A DNA stretch of 64,000 nt from Candidatus Marispirochaeta associata. GTDB lineage: Bacteria; Spirochaetota; Spirochaetia; JC444; Marispirochaetaceae. Numbering within the stretch: position 1 is the first letter of the stretch; each line of letters begins with the position of its first letter. The notes beneath the pieces are model-generated. The model was not told the origin of the DNA and did not search any database. It saw only the letters and a program-made list of their open reading frames with translations. Positions 43,843 to 52,831 of this stretch are shown in pieces. Where the stretch lies: NCBI GenBank assembly GCA_001749745.1, contig JWTM01000475.1, forward strand, positions 178,894 through 242,893. The letters run 5' to 3'. The translations under genes were made by a program, and so were the position numbers.

Positions 43843-45310
43843 CTCTCAGCAAGCGTTTCATCTTTCCCGGCTGGGCCCAGTTCATCGTTCCGGCCATCCC
43901 GAAGGAACGGAGGTACTCCTCGATCAAGGGATTCTCGAGTTCCCCGAGCACCCGCTCCGCTTCGTCCCTCACCCCAAAGGGCATAAAGGCCTGCAGGGAT
44001 TGATTAGCCTGCCAACGACCGTCGAAGAGCCGCGGCCGGAAGCTCGACCGGCCATAGGCTTCCCAGACAATCTTGTAGGGAGCGAAGCTGTAGGGGCCGA
44101 CCCCCAACATAACCCACCAGAATCCCCGGTCGATCGAGGCCCTGAGCATACTCCCCTTGCGCATCGAGAGCGTCTCTCGATTCCGGAGAAGATACTCCGC
44201 GAGGCGGGGATACTCCTCGATCTCCGCCCAGCTCATCACTTTACCGTCCTGCCTGTAGGGCAAAAGCACCCAGCGTTCGGGTTCGCTCTCGGGGTGCCGA
44301 AAGTTGCGCGCAGTCAGAAGGGGATAGATAGAATCCTTGGGAAGAATATGCTCATTATCCAGGCGATAGTGTTCGGCATCCTCCTCCGCACAACTGCGGA
44401 AAAAAAAGAGTGCGTTGGCGCCGCCGGTATTCACCCCCTGCCGGGGCAGTGAGGCCTTGCGGATCTCTATCGGCTTGAGTTCTTTCAGGGCTTCTGCCTG
44501 CTCGGGAGCCGCCGCCGTCAGCGGGGCGTTCCGGTCCAGCAGCGGCTCGGCGGCGAATTCCCGCCAGGCGCCCCCCTCAAGGCGGTGATACGGGAGCGGA
44601 TAGCGGGTCTGCCGATCCCGGGTAAAGTGGAGAAGCCCGTAGCGGGTGCCGACATCGGGGAAGACCTTTTCCCGGCTGAAATCGTAGACCTCATCCAGCG
44701 CAAAATGTACCGCCCCGCTTTGGTAGCGCCGGAAACTTGAATGGGCGCCGTCGTTGAGGAGGATCGAGAGGGGAGCGAAGAAGAGGGCCCGGCCCTCGTG
44801 AGCAAGCAGGTCCCGCATCGTGCGTTGAATAACCAGGGCCGCCAGATCGATGCGGGAAGAGCCGAGGAGAAGCTTGCGACGGTCGTCGGTCAGACCGTAT
44901 TCGACAAAGAGCTCCTTGTAGCGCCCCTTCGCTACAGCCGGAAGATCGGCAAAGCTGATCCAGGGGGGATTAGCCAAGACGATATCGGCCCGGGGAAGGG
45001 TCGAGCTAAAGATATCGCCGTGAATAAAACGGCCTTCCATCTCCAGACCGTACTCAGCAGCGAAGCGTTCCCGAGCCCGGCGGACGAAGCCCTCCTCGAT
45101 CTCGACCCCGGAGAGACGATCCCAGGGGAGCGCGTCCGGCCGGTGCCCGCGGGCGATGCCGGCTTGAAGCAGGGCTTCCAGAAGATGCCCCTCCCCCATG
45201 GTGGGGTCCAGCACTGAGGATCCGGCGAGCCAGGCTTCGGCGATACCGAAGCGCTCCACCGCAAAGCGGCCCCAGTCAAGGGGAGTAAAAACCGCACCGA
45301 CGGGAGTCAT
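43829..45310 (-). CDS. Orphan N6-adenine DNA methyltransferase-like protein
   Basis: The 493-residue protein has SAM motif I DPTMGEGHLLEAL and the catalytic motif ANPPW (DIVLANPPWISFADL). The C-terminal 200 residues resemble a TaqI-type target-recognition region. It methylates adenine in DNA if active. No restriction gene adjoins, so it is an orphan or type IIG-like fragment. It overlaps the convergent EIIA-DAC gene by 14 bases. Confidence 0.8.
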   Translation of the reverse strand: MTPVGAVFTPLDWGRFAVERFGIAEAWLAGSSVLDPTMGEGHLLEALLQAGIARGHRPDALPWDRLSGVEIEEGFVRRARERFAAEYGLEMEGRFIHGDIFSSTLPRADIVLANPPWISFADLPAVAKGRYKELFVEYGLTDDRRKLLLGSSRIDLAALVIQRTMRDLLAHEGRALFFAPLSILLNDGAHSSFRRYQSGAVHFALDEVYDFSREKVFPDVGTRYGLLHFTRDRQTRYPLPYHRLEGGAWREFAAEPLLDRNAPLTAAAPEQAEALKELKPIEIRKASLPRQGVNTGGANALFFFRSCAEEDAEHYRLDNEHILPKDSIYPLLTARNFRHPESEPERWVLLPYRQDGKVMSWAEIEEYPRLAEYLLRNRETLSMRKGSMLRASIDRGFWWVMLGVGPYSFAPYKIVWEAYGRSSFRPRLFDGRWQANQSLQAFMPFGVRDEAERVLGELENPLIEEYLRSFGMAGTMNWAQPGKMKRLLRVTCS

Positions 45311-45323
45311 CTATCCATGCTGC

Positions 45324-45662
45324 TCACAAGAGCTTTGTTCCCGGTTCAATCGGGCCGTCGGGAACACAGAGAACGACCTCTCCGCCAGGATTATAGAAGC
45401 CGGTGACCAGACACTCGGACCGAATCGGGCCGATCTGCTTCGGCGGGAAGTTCACCACCCCGACGATCAGCTTGCCGATCAGCTCCTCCGGGGTGTAGCG
45501 ATCGGTGATCTGGGCGCTCGATTTCCGGCGGCCGATCTCCTCCCCGAAATCAACCAGCAGCTTGTAGGCCGGCTTGCGCGCCTCGGGGAAGGCTTCCGCT
45601 TCGACAATGCGGCCTACCCGGAGCTCGACCTGGGTAAACTCATTCCAACTGATTTCTTTCAA
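45324..45662 (-). CDS. csaA: CsaA-like tRNA-binding-domain protein
   Basis: The 112-residue OB-fold protein is of the Trbp/CsaA family (VELRVGRIVEAEAFPEARKPAYKLLVDFG and VVNFPPKQIGPIRSECLVTGF). CsaA proteins are reported as chaperones and tRNA-binding proteins and may act on secretory precursors. It overlaps the upstream membrane-protein gene by ATGA (45659-45662). Confidence 0.92.
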   Translation of the reverse strand: MKEISWNEFTQVELRVGRIVEAEAFPEARKPAYKLLVDFGEEIGRRKSSAQITDRYTPEELIGKLIVGVVNFPPKQIGPIRSECLVTGFYNPGGEVVLCVPDGPIEPGTKLL

Positions 45663-46078
45663 GCCTCGTCTCCCCGTGAACTGCGTTCCAGCGCCACCCG
45701 CAGGGAGAGGAGAGCCATTATCACCGTCAGGGGAGTGAAAATGAGGGTCTCGGTCATAGTCTCCGCCACCAGATTCCCCAAAGTATTGAGGCTAAAGAGG
45801 AGCACCAATAACCACGGTAACGCGCTGATAAAGAGATTTTTTCTCCGCCGCTCCACCTGGCGCTTCTTGAGCCACAAGATACCGAGGGAAACAACAAGCA
45901 TCACCATAGAGACCAGTTCCATCTGCAGGAGTTCCGCTCTACTGTTTACCCGGCCGCCCCAGACGATCTCCCCGGGAACGAGTCCGAGGATAACGGTCAC
46001 ATGAAAGAGCATCAGCAGCGCAAAGAGAAGGCCCAATATCCAAACCGCCCGATTAAAACTCAGTAGCTTTTTCATCAT
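45659..46078 (-). CDS. Small integral membrane protein
   Basis: About 139 residues when started at ATG 46078 (MMKKLLSFNRAVWILGLLFALLML); the longer upstream frame lacks protein character. Four hydrophobic segments (about 11-33, 50-68, 83-105 and 110-128). No family recognised. Coupled to csaA. Confidence 0.65.
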   Translation of the reverse strand: MMKKLLSFNRAVWILGLLFALLMLFHVTVILGLVPGEIVWGGRVNSRAELLQMELVSMVMLVVSLGILWLKKRQVERRRKNLFISALPWLLVLLFSLNTLGNLVAETMTETLIFTPLTVIMALLSLRVALERSSRGDEA

Positions 46079-46253
46079 ACTTAGAGTGTACTCAGATCTA
46101 CGGTCTGAATCCACAGCGATAGCAAGCGGGTGAGGTATAGTTACGGATTCCCAGACCTTAAGGACAGTTGCATTCCTCTGATCCAGAAGAACACGATAGT
46201 TCTGGCCGTTTCCGACGCTAGCCAGTACCTTCAATGGTACAGGAGGAAAGAGC

Positions 46254-46544
46254 ATGAAAGAGTTCCTGGTCCTGCATTATGGATTTATCGAGCCGACGGA
46301 TGAGATTATGGCCGCCTGGAATGAGTGGTTCGAGGCGGTCGGCGAGCGCATGCTTGCCATGGGCGGAGTCGCCGATGGAGTAGAAATATCGAAAACGGGG
46401 ATCACCGAACTCCCCTTCGGTAGAAACTCGCTGACCGGCTACAATCTCATCAGGGCCGAGAGTCTGGAAGAGGCCCGGCAGATTGCCGCGACCAACCCTT
46501 TTATCGACAGCATCCGCGTCTATGAGGTAAGATCCAATGCATAA
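46254..46544 (+). CDS. YCII-related domain protein
   Basis: The 96-residue dimeric alpha-beta-barrel-type protein has the YCII pattern (FLVLHYGFIEPTDEIMAAWNEWFEAV, then NLIRAESLEEARQIAATNPF and a C-terminal beta strand IRVYEV). Function unknown for the family. AGGAGGAAAGAGC precedes ATG 46254. It overlaps the exporter gene by one base. Confidence 0.8.
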   Translation: MKEFLVLHYGFIEPTDEIMAAWNEWFEAVGERMLAMGGVADGVEISKTGITELPFGRNSLTGYNLIRAESLEEARQIAATNPFIDSIRVYEVRSNA

Positions 46545-47137
46545 TGAGCTATGACCTTATCAGTGTCGCATCCTTCGCCTTTATAACCACCTTCACTCCG
46601 GGGCCAAACAATATCTCCAGCGCCACCATGGGCCTCAATTACGGATATCGCACCACCCTGCCCTACATTTTAGGTATCACCAGCGGCTTTTTTCTCATAA
46701 TGCTGCTTTGTAATCTCGTAACCAGCGCCCTCGGGGCCTACCTTGCCCGCTTCGAAGGCTATCTCGCCTACTTCGGTGCAGCCTATATTCTCTATTTGGC
46801 GATACACATCCTCTTCGCCAGTTATCAGATTGAGGAAGACAAGGCTAGCCCCCTCGGCTTTACCACGGGCATGCTGCTTCAGATCATCAACCCCAAGGTG
46901 ATTATCTACGGCCTGACCCTCTATTCTACCTTCCTGCTGCAAACGCCTCGAGGAACAGCGGGGTTGATCCTGCTCCCCTTGGCATTCGCCGGACTTTCGT
47001 TCTGCTCAACCTCGACCTGGAGCATCGCCGGAAGCACCATCAGCCGATATCTGAATGCCAGGCTGCGACTGGCGGTTAACGGCATCTTGGCCCTAACGAT
47101 GCTTATGCTGGCCCTGCAGATGGTGCACATCCTGTAG
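46544..47137 (+). CDS. LysE-family amino-acid exporter (EamB-like)
   Basis: The 197-residue protein has six predicted helices. The family motif FTPGPNNISSATMGLNYGYR and LGITSGFFLIMLLC resemble E. coli EamB, a cysteine/O-acetylserine exporter. Length matches. The substrate is likely an amino acid or derivative. It forms a small operon with the YCII gene. Confidence 0.88.
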   Translation: MSYDLISVASFAFITTFTPGPNNISSATMGLNYGYRTTLPYILGITSGFFLIMLLCNLVTSALGAYLARFEGYLAYFGAAYILYLAIHILFASYQIEEDKASPLGFTTGMLLQIINPKVIIYGLTLYSTFLLQTPRGTAGLILLPLAFAGLSFCSTSTWSIAGSTISRYLNARLRLAVNGILALTMLMLALQMVHIL

Positions 47138-47141
47138 AGGA

Positions 47142-47588
47142 TCAGCTATCGATCCTGATCAACTCCTCTTCGGTGATCACCTTATCCCGATAGGCCAGAT
47201 CCGTCCGGCGCTTGAAATCGAGATGTTCCCAGAAACGGTTGCCCTCTTCATTCCCTTCGAATACTACGAAGGCGAGCTTGACGATTCCCTCCGCCTGCAA
47301 GGCGCCGATTGCCCGCTTCACCAGAGACCGCCCCAATCCCTCTCCGCGCTGGGATTGGGAAACGGCAAGATGATAGATATAGCCGCGCCTGCCGTCGTGT
47401 CCGCAAAGGATCACCCCGACCAAGCGCTTCCCGTCCCGAGCGACAAAGCAGCTGGTGGGATTCCTCTCAAGGAATTTCTCGATTCCGGTTCTGCTGTCGT
47501 CGATGCTGTTCAATCCCATCCCGGGCGTCTGTGACCAGAGCCGATGCACCGCCGGATAATCATCGATTCTCATTCTATCAATCGTCAT
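47142..47588 (-). CDS. GNAT acetyltransferase
   Basis: The 148-residue protein has the acetyl-CoA loop in SQSQRGEGLGRSLVKRAIGAL (Q/RxxGxG/A) after strand YIYHLAV. The acceptor is unknown. It starts MTIDRMRIDDYPAVHRLW. It follows the SRPBCC gene by 2 bases on the same strand. Confidence 0.85.
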   Translation of the reverse strand: MTIDRMRIDDYPAVHRLWSQTPGMGLNSIDDSRTGIEKFLERNPTSCFVARDGKRLVGVILCGHDGRRGYIYHLAVSQSQRGEGLGRSLVKRAIGALQAEGIVKLAFVVFEGNEEGNRFWEHLDFKRRTDLAYRDKVITEEELIRIDS

Positions 47589-47590
47589 AC

Positions 47591-48055
47591 TCAGCTCTCC
47601 GGACCGTGTAGACCGGCCGCCAGCTCCTCCAAAACAGACTCCCAGGCGGCGTCAAAATAGGCGAACACCGGATCCCAGGCGGAATCATCCGGCCACCCGA
47701 GATGGGTCAGGGTAATCTCGGTTTTGTCCGCAGAATCTGCCTTCAGCTGCACCACCACCCAGGTCCGGTACTCCGATGCCCGGATTTCCGGGAAATGGGG
47801 CGGCGCGTTCCAGCTGAAGGAGAGCATCTCCTGGGGTAGAAAGGAGAGCACCGTGCAGCCTTCGGAACCGCGCAACCCGGGGGGATTATCCATCAGAAAA
47901 TAGATTTCAAACGCACCGCCGGGGGTCAGCTCGATCCTGTTATCCCTGCCGAAGAAGCTCAGAAGACCCTCGTGGGTGGTCCATTTTCGCCAGGCCGTAT
48001 CCTGAGAACAACGAATCACTTTGGATTTAACAATCTGTTTGGTAGAGACTCTCAT
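47591..48055 (-). CDS. SRPBCC/AHSA1-domain protein
   Basis: About 154 residues from ATG 48055 with GGGGAAAG upstream; the frame also opens at GTG 48091. AHSA1 features: SKVIRCSQDTAWRKWTTHEGLLSFFG and SFSWNAPPHFPEIR, LTHLGWPDDSAWDPVFAYFDAAW. Helix-grip folds bind hydrophobic ligands. Role unknown. Confidence 0.85.
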   Translation of the reverse strand: MRVSTKQIVKSKVIRCSQDTAWRKWTTHEGLLSFFGRDNRIELTPGGAFEIYFLMDNPPGLRGSEGCTVLSFLPQEMLSFSWNAPPHFPEIRASEYRTWVVVQLKADSADKTEITLTHLGWPDDSAWDPVFAYFDAAWESVLEELAAGLHGPES

Positions 48056-48109
48056 CAATCGGCTTTCCCCTTCAGAGATAATATACCGCACCCCGCCAAG
48101 TGTGCGTCG

Positions 48110-48595
48110 CTAACTCAACTCAATAAAATGGGGGATGATATCGACATATTCGCCGCTCTTGTCCCGGAACCCGCCGGGGATCCGTCCCAGCTGTTTGAAT
48201 CCAAGTTTCTGATAGAGATGCAGTGCACCGGTGTTGGTTGCCGTTACCGCATTGAACTGCAGGATTCTGAAACCTAGCTCTCGCCCCCGCTGCATAGAAT
48301 GGAGGATAAGCTGCTCCCCGATGCGCTTGCCCCGCTGGCCGCTCTTGACGGCATAGGAGGCGTTGGCGATATGCCCGCAGCGGCCGACATTATTGGGGTG
48401 CAGGATATAGAGTCCCAGAATTTCCCCCTCATCTTCGTAAACACCGGTGAAGGATTGTCCGTTGAAGAATTCCTCGCCCGCCACCATATCCAAAGGCTCC
48501 TCCTGAGGAAAAGCCTCTCCCGCCGCCACAATCTCGTTCCAGATCGCGATCATTTGAGAAAGATCATTTTCGGTGAATTCGCGTATACAGCTCAT
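48110..48595 (-). CDS. GNAT acetyltransferase
   Basis: The 161-residue protein starts IREFTENDLSQMIAIWNEIV and has the CoA loop GQRGKRIGEQLI, then FNAVTATNTGALHLYQKLGFKQLG. It resembles phosphinothricin-type N-acetyltransferases; the acceptor is not predictable. It follows the MATE gene by 3 bases. Confidence 0.87.
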   Translation of the reverse strand: MSCIREFTENDLSQMIAIWNEIVAAGEAFPQEEPLDMVAGEEFFNGQSFTGVYEDEGEILGLYILHPNNVGRCGHIANASYAVKSGQRGKRIGEQLILHSMQRGRELGFRILQFNAVTATNTGALHLYQKLGFKQLGRIPGGFRDKSGEYVDIIPHFIELS

Positions 48596-48598
48596 TTA

Positions 48599-49963
48599 CT
48601 ATACCTCCTCCGGGTCCAGCGCCCGGACCCAGGATCCTTTTCGCAGGTAGAGAAGCCCGGCGACGGCGGTTGCCATGTTAGAGACGAACATGGCCCACCA
48701 GATCGCTCCGGGACCGATCCCTATGACGAACCCAAGCAGATAGGCCACGGGTACCCGCAAAACCCAGAGCCGGGCGATATTCAGAAACATTATAGACCGG
48801 GTATCCCCCGCTCCCTGCAAAGCCCCCGTCACGGCGTGGAAAAAGCCGAAAAGAATGACCGAAGGAGCTACGACCCGAAAGAGCTGCGCTCCGTACCGCA
48901 TAGTCTCCGGGTCGTCAATAAAGAAACGCACGAAGGAACTGCCGTAGAAAAAGGTCAGAACCATGGCGGGGAGCAGAAAGGACTGGATCAGAATGATGCT
49001 CAGAACGACCGCCTCCCGTGCTCGTTCTGGATTCCCGGCGCCGAGATTCTGTCCCACCACGGTGGTGGTAGCCCGGGAGATCCCCATGGCCGGCATATTG
49101 AAGAGGTTGATCAGCCGGTTCCCGACTCCGAATGCCGCGATAACCGCCGCCCCGAAGGAGTTGACGATACCCTGAAGGACGGTGAAGCCGAGAGCCGACG
49201 CCGCCTGCCCGAAGGAGGAGGGAAGCCCGATCCGGAGGAGAAGCCTGATTGAATCCGGCTGGGGCCGAAGGTTTTTCAGACGCAGCTGAATCCCGTATCG
49301 TCCCTGAATCAAAACCACGAAGGCGATGGTTGAACCTATTCCCCGGGCAAAGACCGTGGCGATCGCAGCCCCCTTGACTCCCATGGCGGGGAAAGGCCCG
49401 ATGCCGAAGATCAGCAGCGGATCGAGCCCAATATTCAGCGCTACGGTAAATACCTGGACTATCAGGGGGACCATGGTCCGGCCGATACCCTGCATGCCGC
49501 TCTGAAGAACCAAAAAGCCGAACATAAAGGGCAATCCCGCGAAGATAATGTGCATGTAGTCCCGGGTAAAATCAGAGACCTCTTCCGGCGTCTGGAGGAG
49601 CTTCAATAGGGGTTCGGCCATTAGCAGTCCAGCCGCCGAGAGGATCAGGGAGGTTATCATCAGGGTAAGGGTTGATTGCCCGAGGTAGAAATCGAGCTTT
49701 TCCTGGGCTCCTTTCTCCTGGGAAATCTCCTGGGTTTGTCCCTTCGCCTGGGCGATCAGGGTAGTCCCCGCCATAGAGAGTCCGATCCCGAAGAGGATAA
49801 GGAAGAAGATGATCGGGAAGGCAATGGTCGGGGCGGATAACTCGGCCGCCCCCAGTTTCCCCAGAAAAAAGGTATCGGTGAGGTTATAGAGGGTCTGTAC
49901 CAGGTTTCCCGCCATTAGGGGCAGGGCTATCCTCAGGAGCTGCCTCAGAAGACTATTTTGCAC
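48599..49963 (-). CDS. MATE-family efflux transporter
   Basis: The 454-residue, 12-helix protein begins LLRIALPLMAGNLVQTLYNLTDTFFLGKLG, a typical DinF/NorM start, with a second repeat at about 240 (LRIGLPSSFGQAASALGFTVLQG). Second MATE gene in the window; it is not closely similar to the one at 18070. It is followed by a GNAT gene, a pairing seen in resistance or detoxification clusters. Confidence 0.9.
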   Translation of the reverse strand: MQNSLLRQLLRIALPLMAGNLVQTLYNLTDTFFLGKLGAAELSAPTIAFPIIFFLILFGIGLSMAGTTLIAQAKGQTQEISQEKGAQEKLDFYLGQSTLTLMITSLILSAAGLLMAEPLLKLLQTPEEVSDFTRDYMHIIFAGLPFMFGFLVLQSGMQGIGRTMVPLIVQVFTVALNIGLDPLLIFGIGPFPAMGVKGAAIATVFARGIGSTIAFVVLIQGRYGIQLRLKNLRPQPDSIRLLLRIGLPSSFGQAASALGFTVLQGIVNSFGAAVIAAFGVGNRLINLFNMPAMGISRATTTVVGQNLGAGNPERAREAVVLSIILIQSFLLPAMVLTFFYGSSFVRFFIDDPETMRYGAQLFRVVAPSVILFGFFHAVTGALQGAGDTRSIMFLNIARLWVLRVPVAYLLGFVIGIGPGAIWWAMFVSNMATAVAGLLYLRKGSWVRALDPEEV

Positions 49964-49977
49964 ACCAGGAGAATAGC

Positions 49978-50202
49978 TTATTTATCTGATTCTTTCCTAC
50001 CTTTTGCAGAATACTTCATCTTCATATAGAGGCCGCCGTCCTTCAATTCATCGAGCATCTGGTTCAGGCGCTTCATTCTCGTCTCTTCCTTCACAGCTCG
50101 GGTGATCCAGCCGATATAGTCGTTCTGCTGGTAAGGCGGCCTCTGCCGGTAGAGCTCCATTACTCCGTGATCCAGAAGTGCCTGCTCCACAAAATCGGGC
50201 AT
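49978..50202 (-). CDS. YdeI/OmpD-associated family small protein
   Basis: About 74 residues from ATG 50202 (MPDFVEQALLDHG), with AAAGAGA seven bases before; GTG 50232 is the longer alternative. The family motif is clear: YRQRPPYQQNDYIGWITRA, then ETRMKRLNQMLDEL and YMKM. Function unknown. It precedes the MATE gene by 14 bases. Confidence 0.8.
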   Translation of the reverse strand: MPDFVEQALLDHGVMELYRQRPPYQQNDYIGWITRAVKEETRMKRLNQMLDELKDGGLYMKMKYSAKGRKESDK

Positions 50203-50459
50203 GGGGTATCTCTTTCGTTTTAAGGCAGCCACAACCGCTTATCCTACTCCTCGACAATTCATGGTCGTTACCGATACCTCGAGAAGACTCAAGGGAACGG
50301 ATAAGAGTAAGATACTCCTTTTCGCAGTTTACTGATAATTATAAAAACCGAGGATTTAAATGTTTATCGTCCCGTGCGAAGTTCACAGCGATAAACACCT
50401 GATCCATTTGCCCCAAAACCGCCTTAAGGCTATACTGGACCGGCAAAAAGGGAGGCCGC

Positions 50460-51503
50460 ATGTCGCAACAGATACCCCGGACGTATCAACCCGTCCTCAA
50501 CCTCAAACGGACCGAACAAGCCATCAAACTGGTCAAGGATTTCTTCGAGCTCAACCTCTCCTCCGAGCTTCGGCTCCGACGGGTTACCGCTCCGCTCTTC
50601 GTCGAGCAGGGAACCGGGATCAACGACGACCTAAACGGCATAGAGCGCCCCGCCTCCTTCCCGGTCAAGCATCTGGACGGTCGTCGAGTCGAGATGGTAC
50701 AGTCCCTCGCCAAGTGGAAGCGGATGGCCCTGGCCGATTACGGGCTCGAGCCGGGCTACGGGATCTATACCGATATGAATGCGGTACGGCCGGACGATAC
50801 CATCGATCGGATCCACTCCATCTATGTGGATCAGTGGGACTGGGAACTGAGCATGGATCCCGCCCAGCGTCGCCTCGCCTTTTTAAAGGGGATTGTTTCT
50901 CGAATTTACGCCGTCTTGAAGCGCACGGAGTTTGTGGTCTGGGAGTACTATCCCGAGCTGGAGCCGGTTCTTCCTGAAGCGATATACTTTATCCATAGCG
51001 AGGAGCTGCGACGCCGGTTTCCTGATTTATCGCCGAAAGAGCGGGAAAATAGGATCGTACGAGAGTACGGAGCGGTCTTTCTAATCGGAATCGGCGGCGA
51101 ACTCGAAGACGGAACCATTCACGACGGCCGGGCGCCCGATTACGACGACTGGAGCACGCCCGCGGAGTACGACGGGGAGAAGCTTCCCGGCCTCAACGGC
51201 GACATCCTGCTTTGGAATCCGGTCCTGGAAGAGGCCTTCGAGATCAGCTCCATGGGCATTCGAGTGGATCGGGAAGCAATGCTACGGCAGTTAAAAATTC
51301 GCGGCTGCGATGAGCGGAGCGAACTCTTCTGGCACCGGCGTCTCCTGCACGGGGAGTATCCCCAATCCGTCGGCGGCGGGATCGGACAATCCCGGCTCTG
51401 CATGTACTATCTACGTAAGGCCCACATCGGCGAGGTTCAGTCCGGATTATGGCCGGAGGAGACCAAGAACGAGTGCCGAATGCGCGGCATTCCGCTTATG
51501 TAA
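50460..51503 (+). CDS. asnA: Aspartate-ammonia ligase (AsnA)
   Basis: The 347-residue protein is close in length to E. coli AsnA (330). Class II synthetase-like motifs are visible: VTAPLFVEQGTGINDDLNG, PVKHLDGRRVEMVQSLAKWKR, YTDMNAVRPDD, IYVDQWDWE and GGGIGQSRLCMYYLRKAHIGEVQ. It makes asparagine from aspartate, ammonia and ATP. AAAGGGAGG precedes ATG 50460. Convergent with the CsgG-like gene. Confidence 0.96.
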   Translation: MSQQIPRTYQPVLNLKRTEQAIKLVKDFFELNLSSELRLRRVTAPLFVEQGTGINDDLNGIERPASFPVKHLDGRRVEMVQSLAKWKRMALADYGLEPGYGIYTDMNAVRPDDTIDRIHSIYVDQWDWELSMDPAQRRLAFLKGIVSRIYAVLKRTEFVVWEYYPELEPVLPEAIYFIHSEELRRRFPDLSPKERENRIVREYGAVFLIGIGGELEDGTIHDGRAPDYDDWSTPAEYDGEKLPGLNGDILLWNPVLEEAFEISSMGIRVDREAMLRQLKIRGCDERSELFWHRRLLHGEYPQSVGGGIGQSRLCMYYLRKAHIGEVQSGLWPEETKNECRMRGIPLM

Positions 51504-51514
51504 ACTTCGACGCG

Positions 51515-52771
51515 TCACTCCTGCAGTATCTCCGCGGCATCGACCCGGACAGTGGCGCTGAAGGCCTGCCCCACCGGGTCAATCGACAGGATGGTGAGAG
51601 TCTCTAACGACCGCTCAAGATTCTCCAGGGGGATATAGTTTGCCACGAAATCGATCATCCCCGTATCGGACCGAAAAGTGACCATCTCCATCTCGATTTC
51701 CAGCACGAAGAGGGTATTGAAAAGCGCCCGAATCAACGCCCACTCGGCGCTACTCCCTGTAGCGCTGTACTGGGCAATGCCGTTCTCGATGGTCAAATCC
51801 ATTCCATCCAGCGGCTCGTTCTCCACCGCAAAGGCCGCGCTCCGCGATACGGCCTCCCGGTAAATCTCGGGAACGCCGAAGGTGGGGTACTCCTGCTCGA
51901 CCTGAGCCTGAAAATAGGGATTCGTTTGCCAGCCGTAGTTCTCGTCATCGGCATACCAGACGGTTGATGAACGGCCGTCGGAGAAGAAGAAACTGTAGAG
52001 ATGCTCCGGACCGAACTGATCCCGACGCACCTTGACGGTGCAACTGTATCGGGATCCCCGGGTACAGTCGACCTGGGCGGAGGCTTCCAGAAAATCGATG
52101 AAGCTGGGATCCAAAAAGTCATCTCTGCCGATCTCCGCGGAGATCTCATTGCAGAGCGCAACAACGGCTTCAAGAAAGGTCTGCTCCCGATCAAAACCCC
52201 GACTCCGTCCGATGAAGTAGTCATCATCCGTTAATACCTTGGTATCAAATACATCGAGATACATCGAAAGGTAGCGTGGTTCTGTAAGGAGGCTGTCGAC
52301 CGATGCCTGCACCAGGGATGTTTCGGGATCGATAATTCGCAGATTCACCTGCACCACCTGGTCTATCCGGGTCAGCATTCCCACAAGGACAGCGTCCGCT
52401 CCGGCCATGGCTCCGATCTCATACATCGAATCGTCGGCCATCATGCCGGTCAGGGAAAGCTCCAACTCCTCAACCAGCTGCTCCATCTGGTTCCGCTCGA
52501 CCACCGATACATCGGCACCGGTGATTAAACGATCCACCAGGCGCTCCTCAAGATAATTGCCAAGGGCGCTCTTCCGGCCGTCGGTATTGCGGATCGAGAG
52601 CATCGCCAGGACCGAAGCATCCAGTCCCGTATTAACAGAGCTAAGCACCTTCTCGGTGAGCCGCTCGAAGGAATCTCCGGCTATCCCGTCCGGACCTTCG
52701 GAATAGAGCGGTGCTGTCGGCAAGAGCAGGCACCCGAGGAGACACAACGCACAGAGATACTGTTTGATCAT
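51515..52771 (-). CDS. Secreted CsgG/FlgO-like protein
   Basis: The 418-residue protein has a signal peptide (KQYLCALCLLGCLLLPTAPLYS). Residues 30-190 match the CsgG/FlgO/LpoB-like fold: LAMLSIRNTDGRKSALGNYLEERLVDRLITGADVSVVERNQMEQLVEELE and DAVLVGMLTRIDQVVQVNLRIID. The C-terminal 220 residues are not recognised. It is probably a periplasmic or outer-membrane protein, possibly part of an envelope or motility assembly. Confidence 0.75.
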   Translation of the reverse strand: MIKQYLCALCLLGCLLLPTAPLYSEGPDGIAGDSFERLTEKVLSSVNTGLDASVLAMLSIRNTDGRKSALGNYLEERLVDRLITGADVSVVERNQMEQLVEELELSLTGMMADDSMYEIGAMAGADAVLVGMLTRIDQVVQVNLRIIDPETSLVQASVDSLLTEPRYLSMYLDVFDTKVLTDDDYFIGRSRGFDREQTFLEAVVALCNEISAEIGRDDFLDPSFIDFLEASAQVDCTRGSRYSCTVKVRRDQFGPEHLYSFFFSDGRSSTVWYADDENYGWQTNPYFQAQVEQEYPTFGVPEIYREAVSRSAAFAVENEPLDGMDLTIENGIAQYSATGSSAEWALIRALFNTLFVLEIEMEMVTFRSDTGMIDFVANYIPLENLERSLETLTILSIDPVGQAFSATVRVDAAEILQE

Positions 52772-52831
52772 GGGTCAGTATATATCGGGCTCTATTTTTC
52801 CGTCAAACTCAAGCCGAGGACAAGTGAACGC

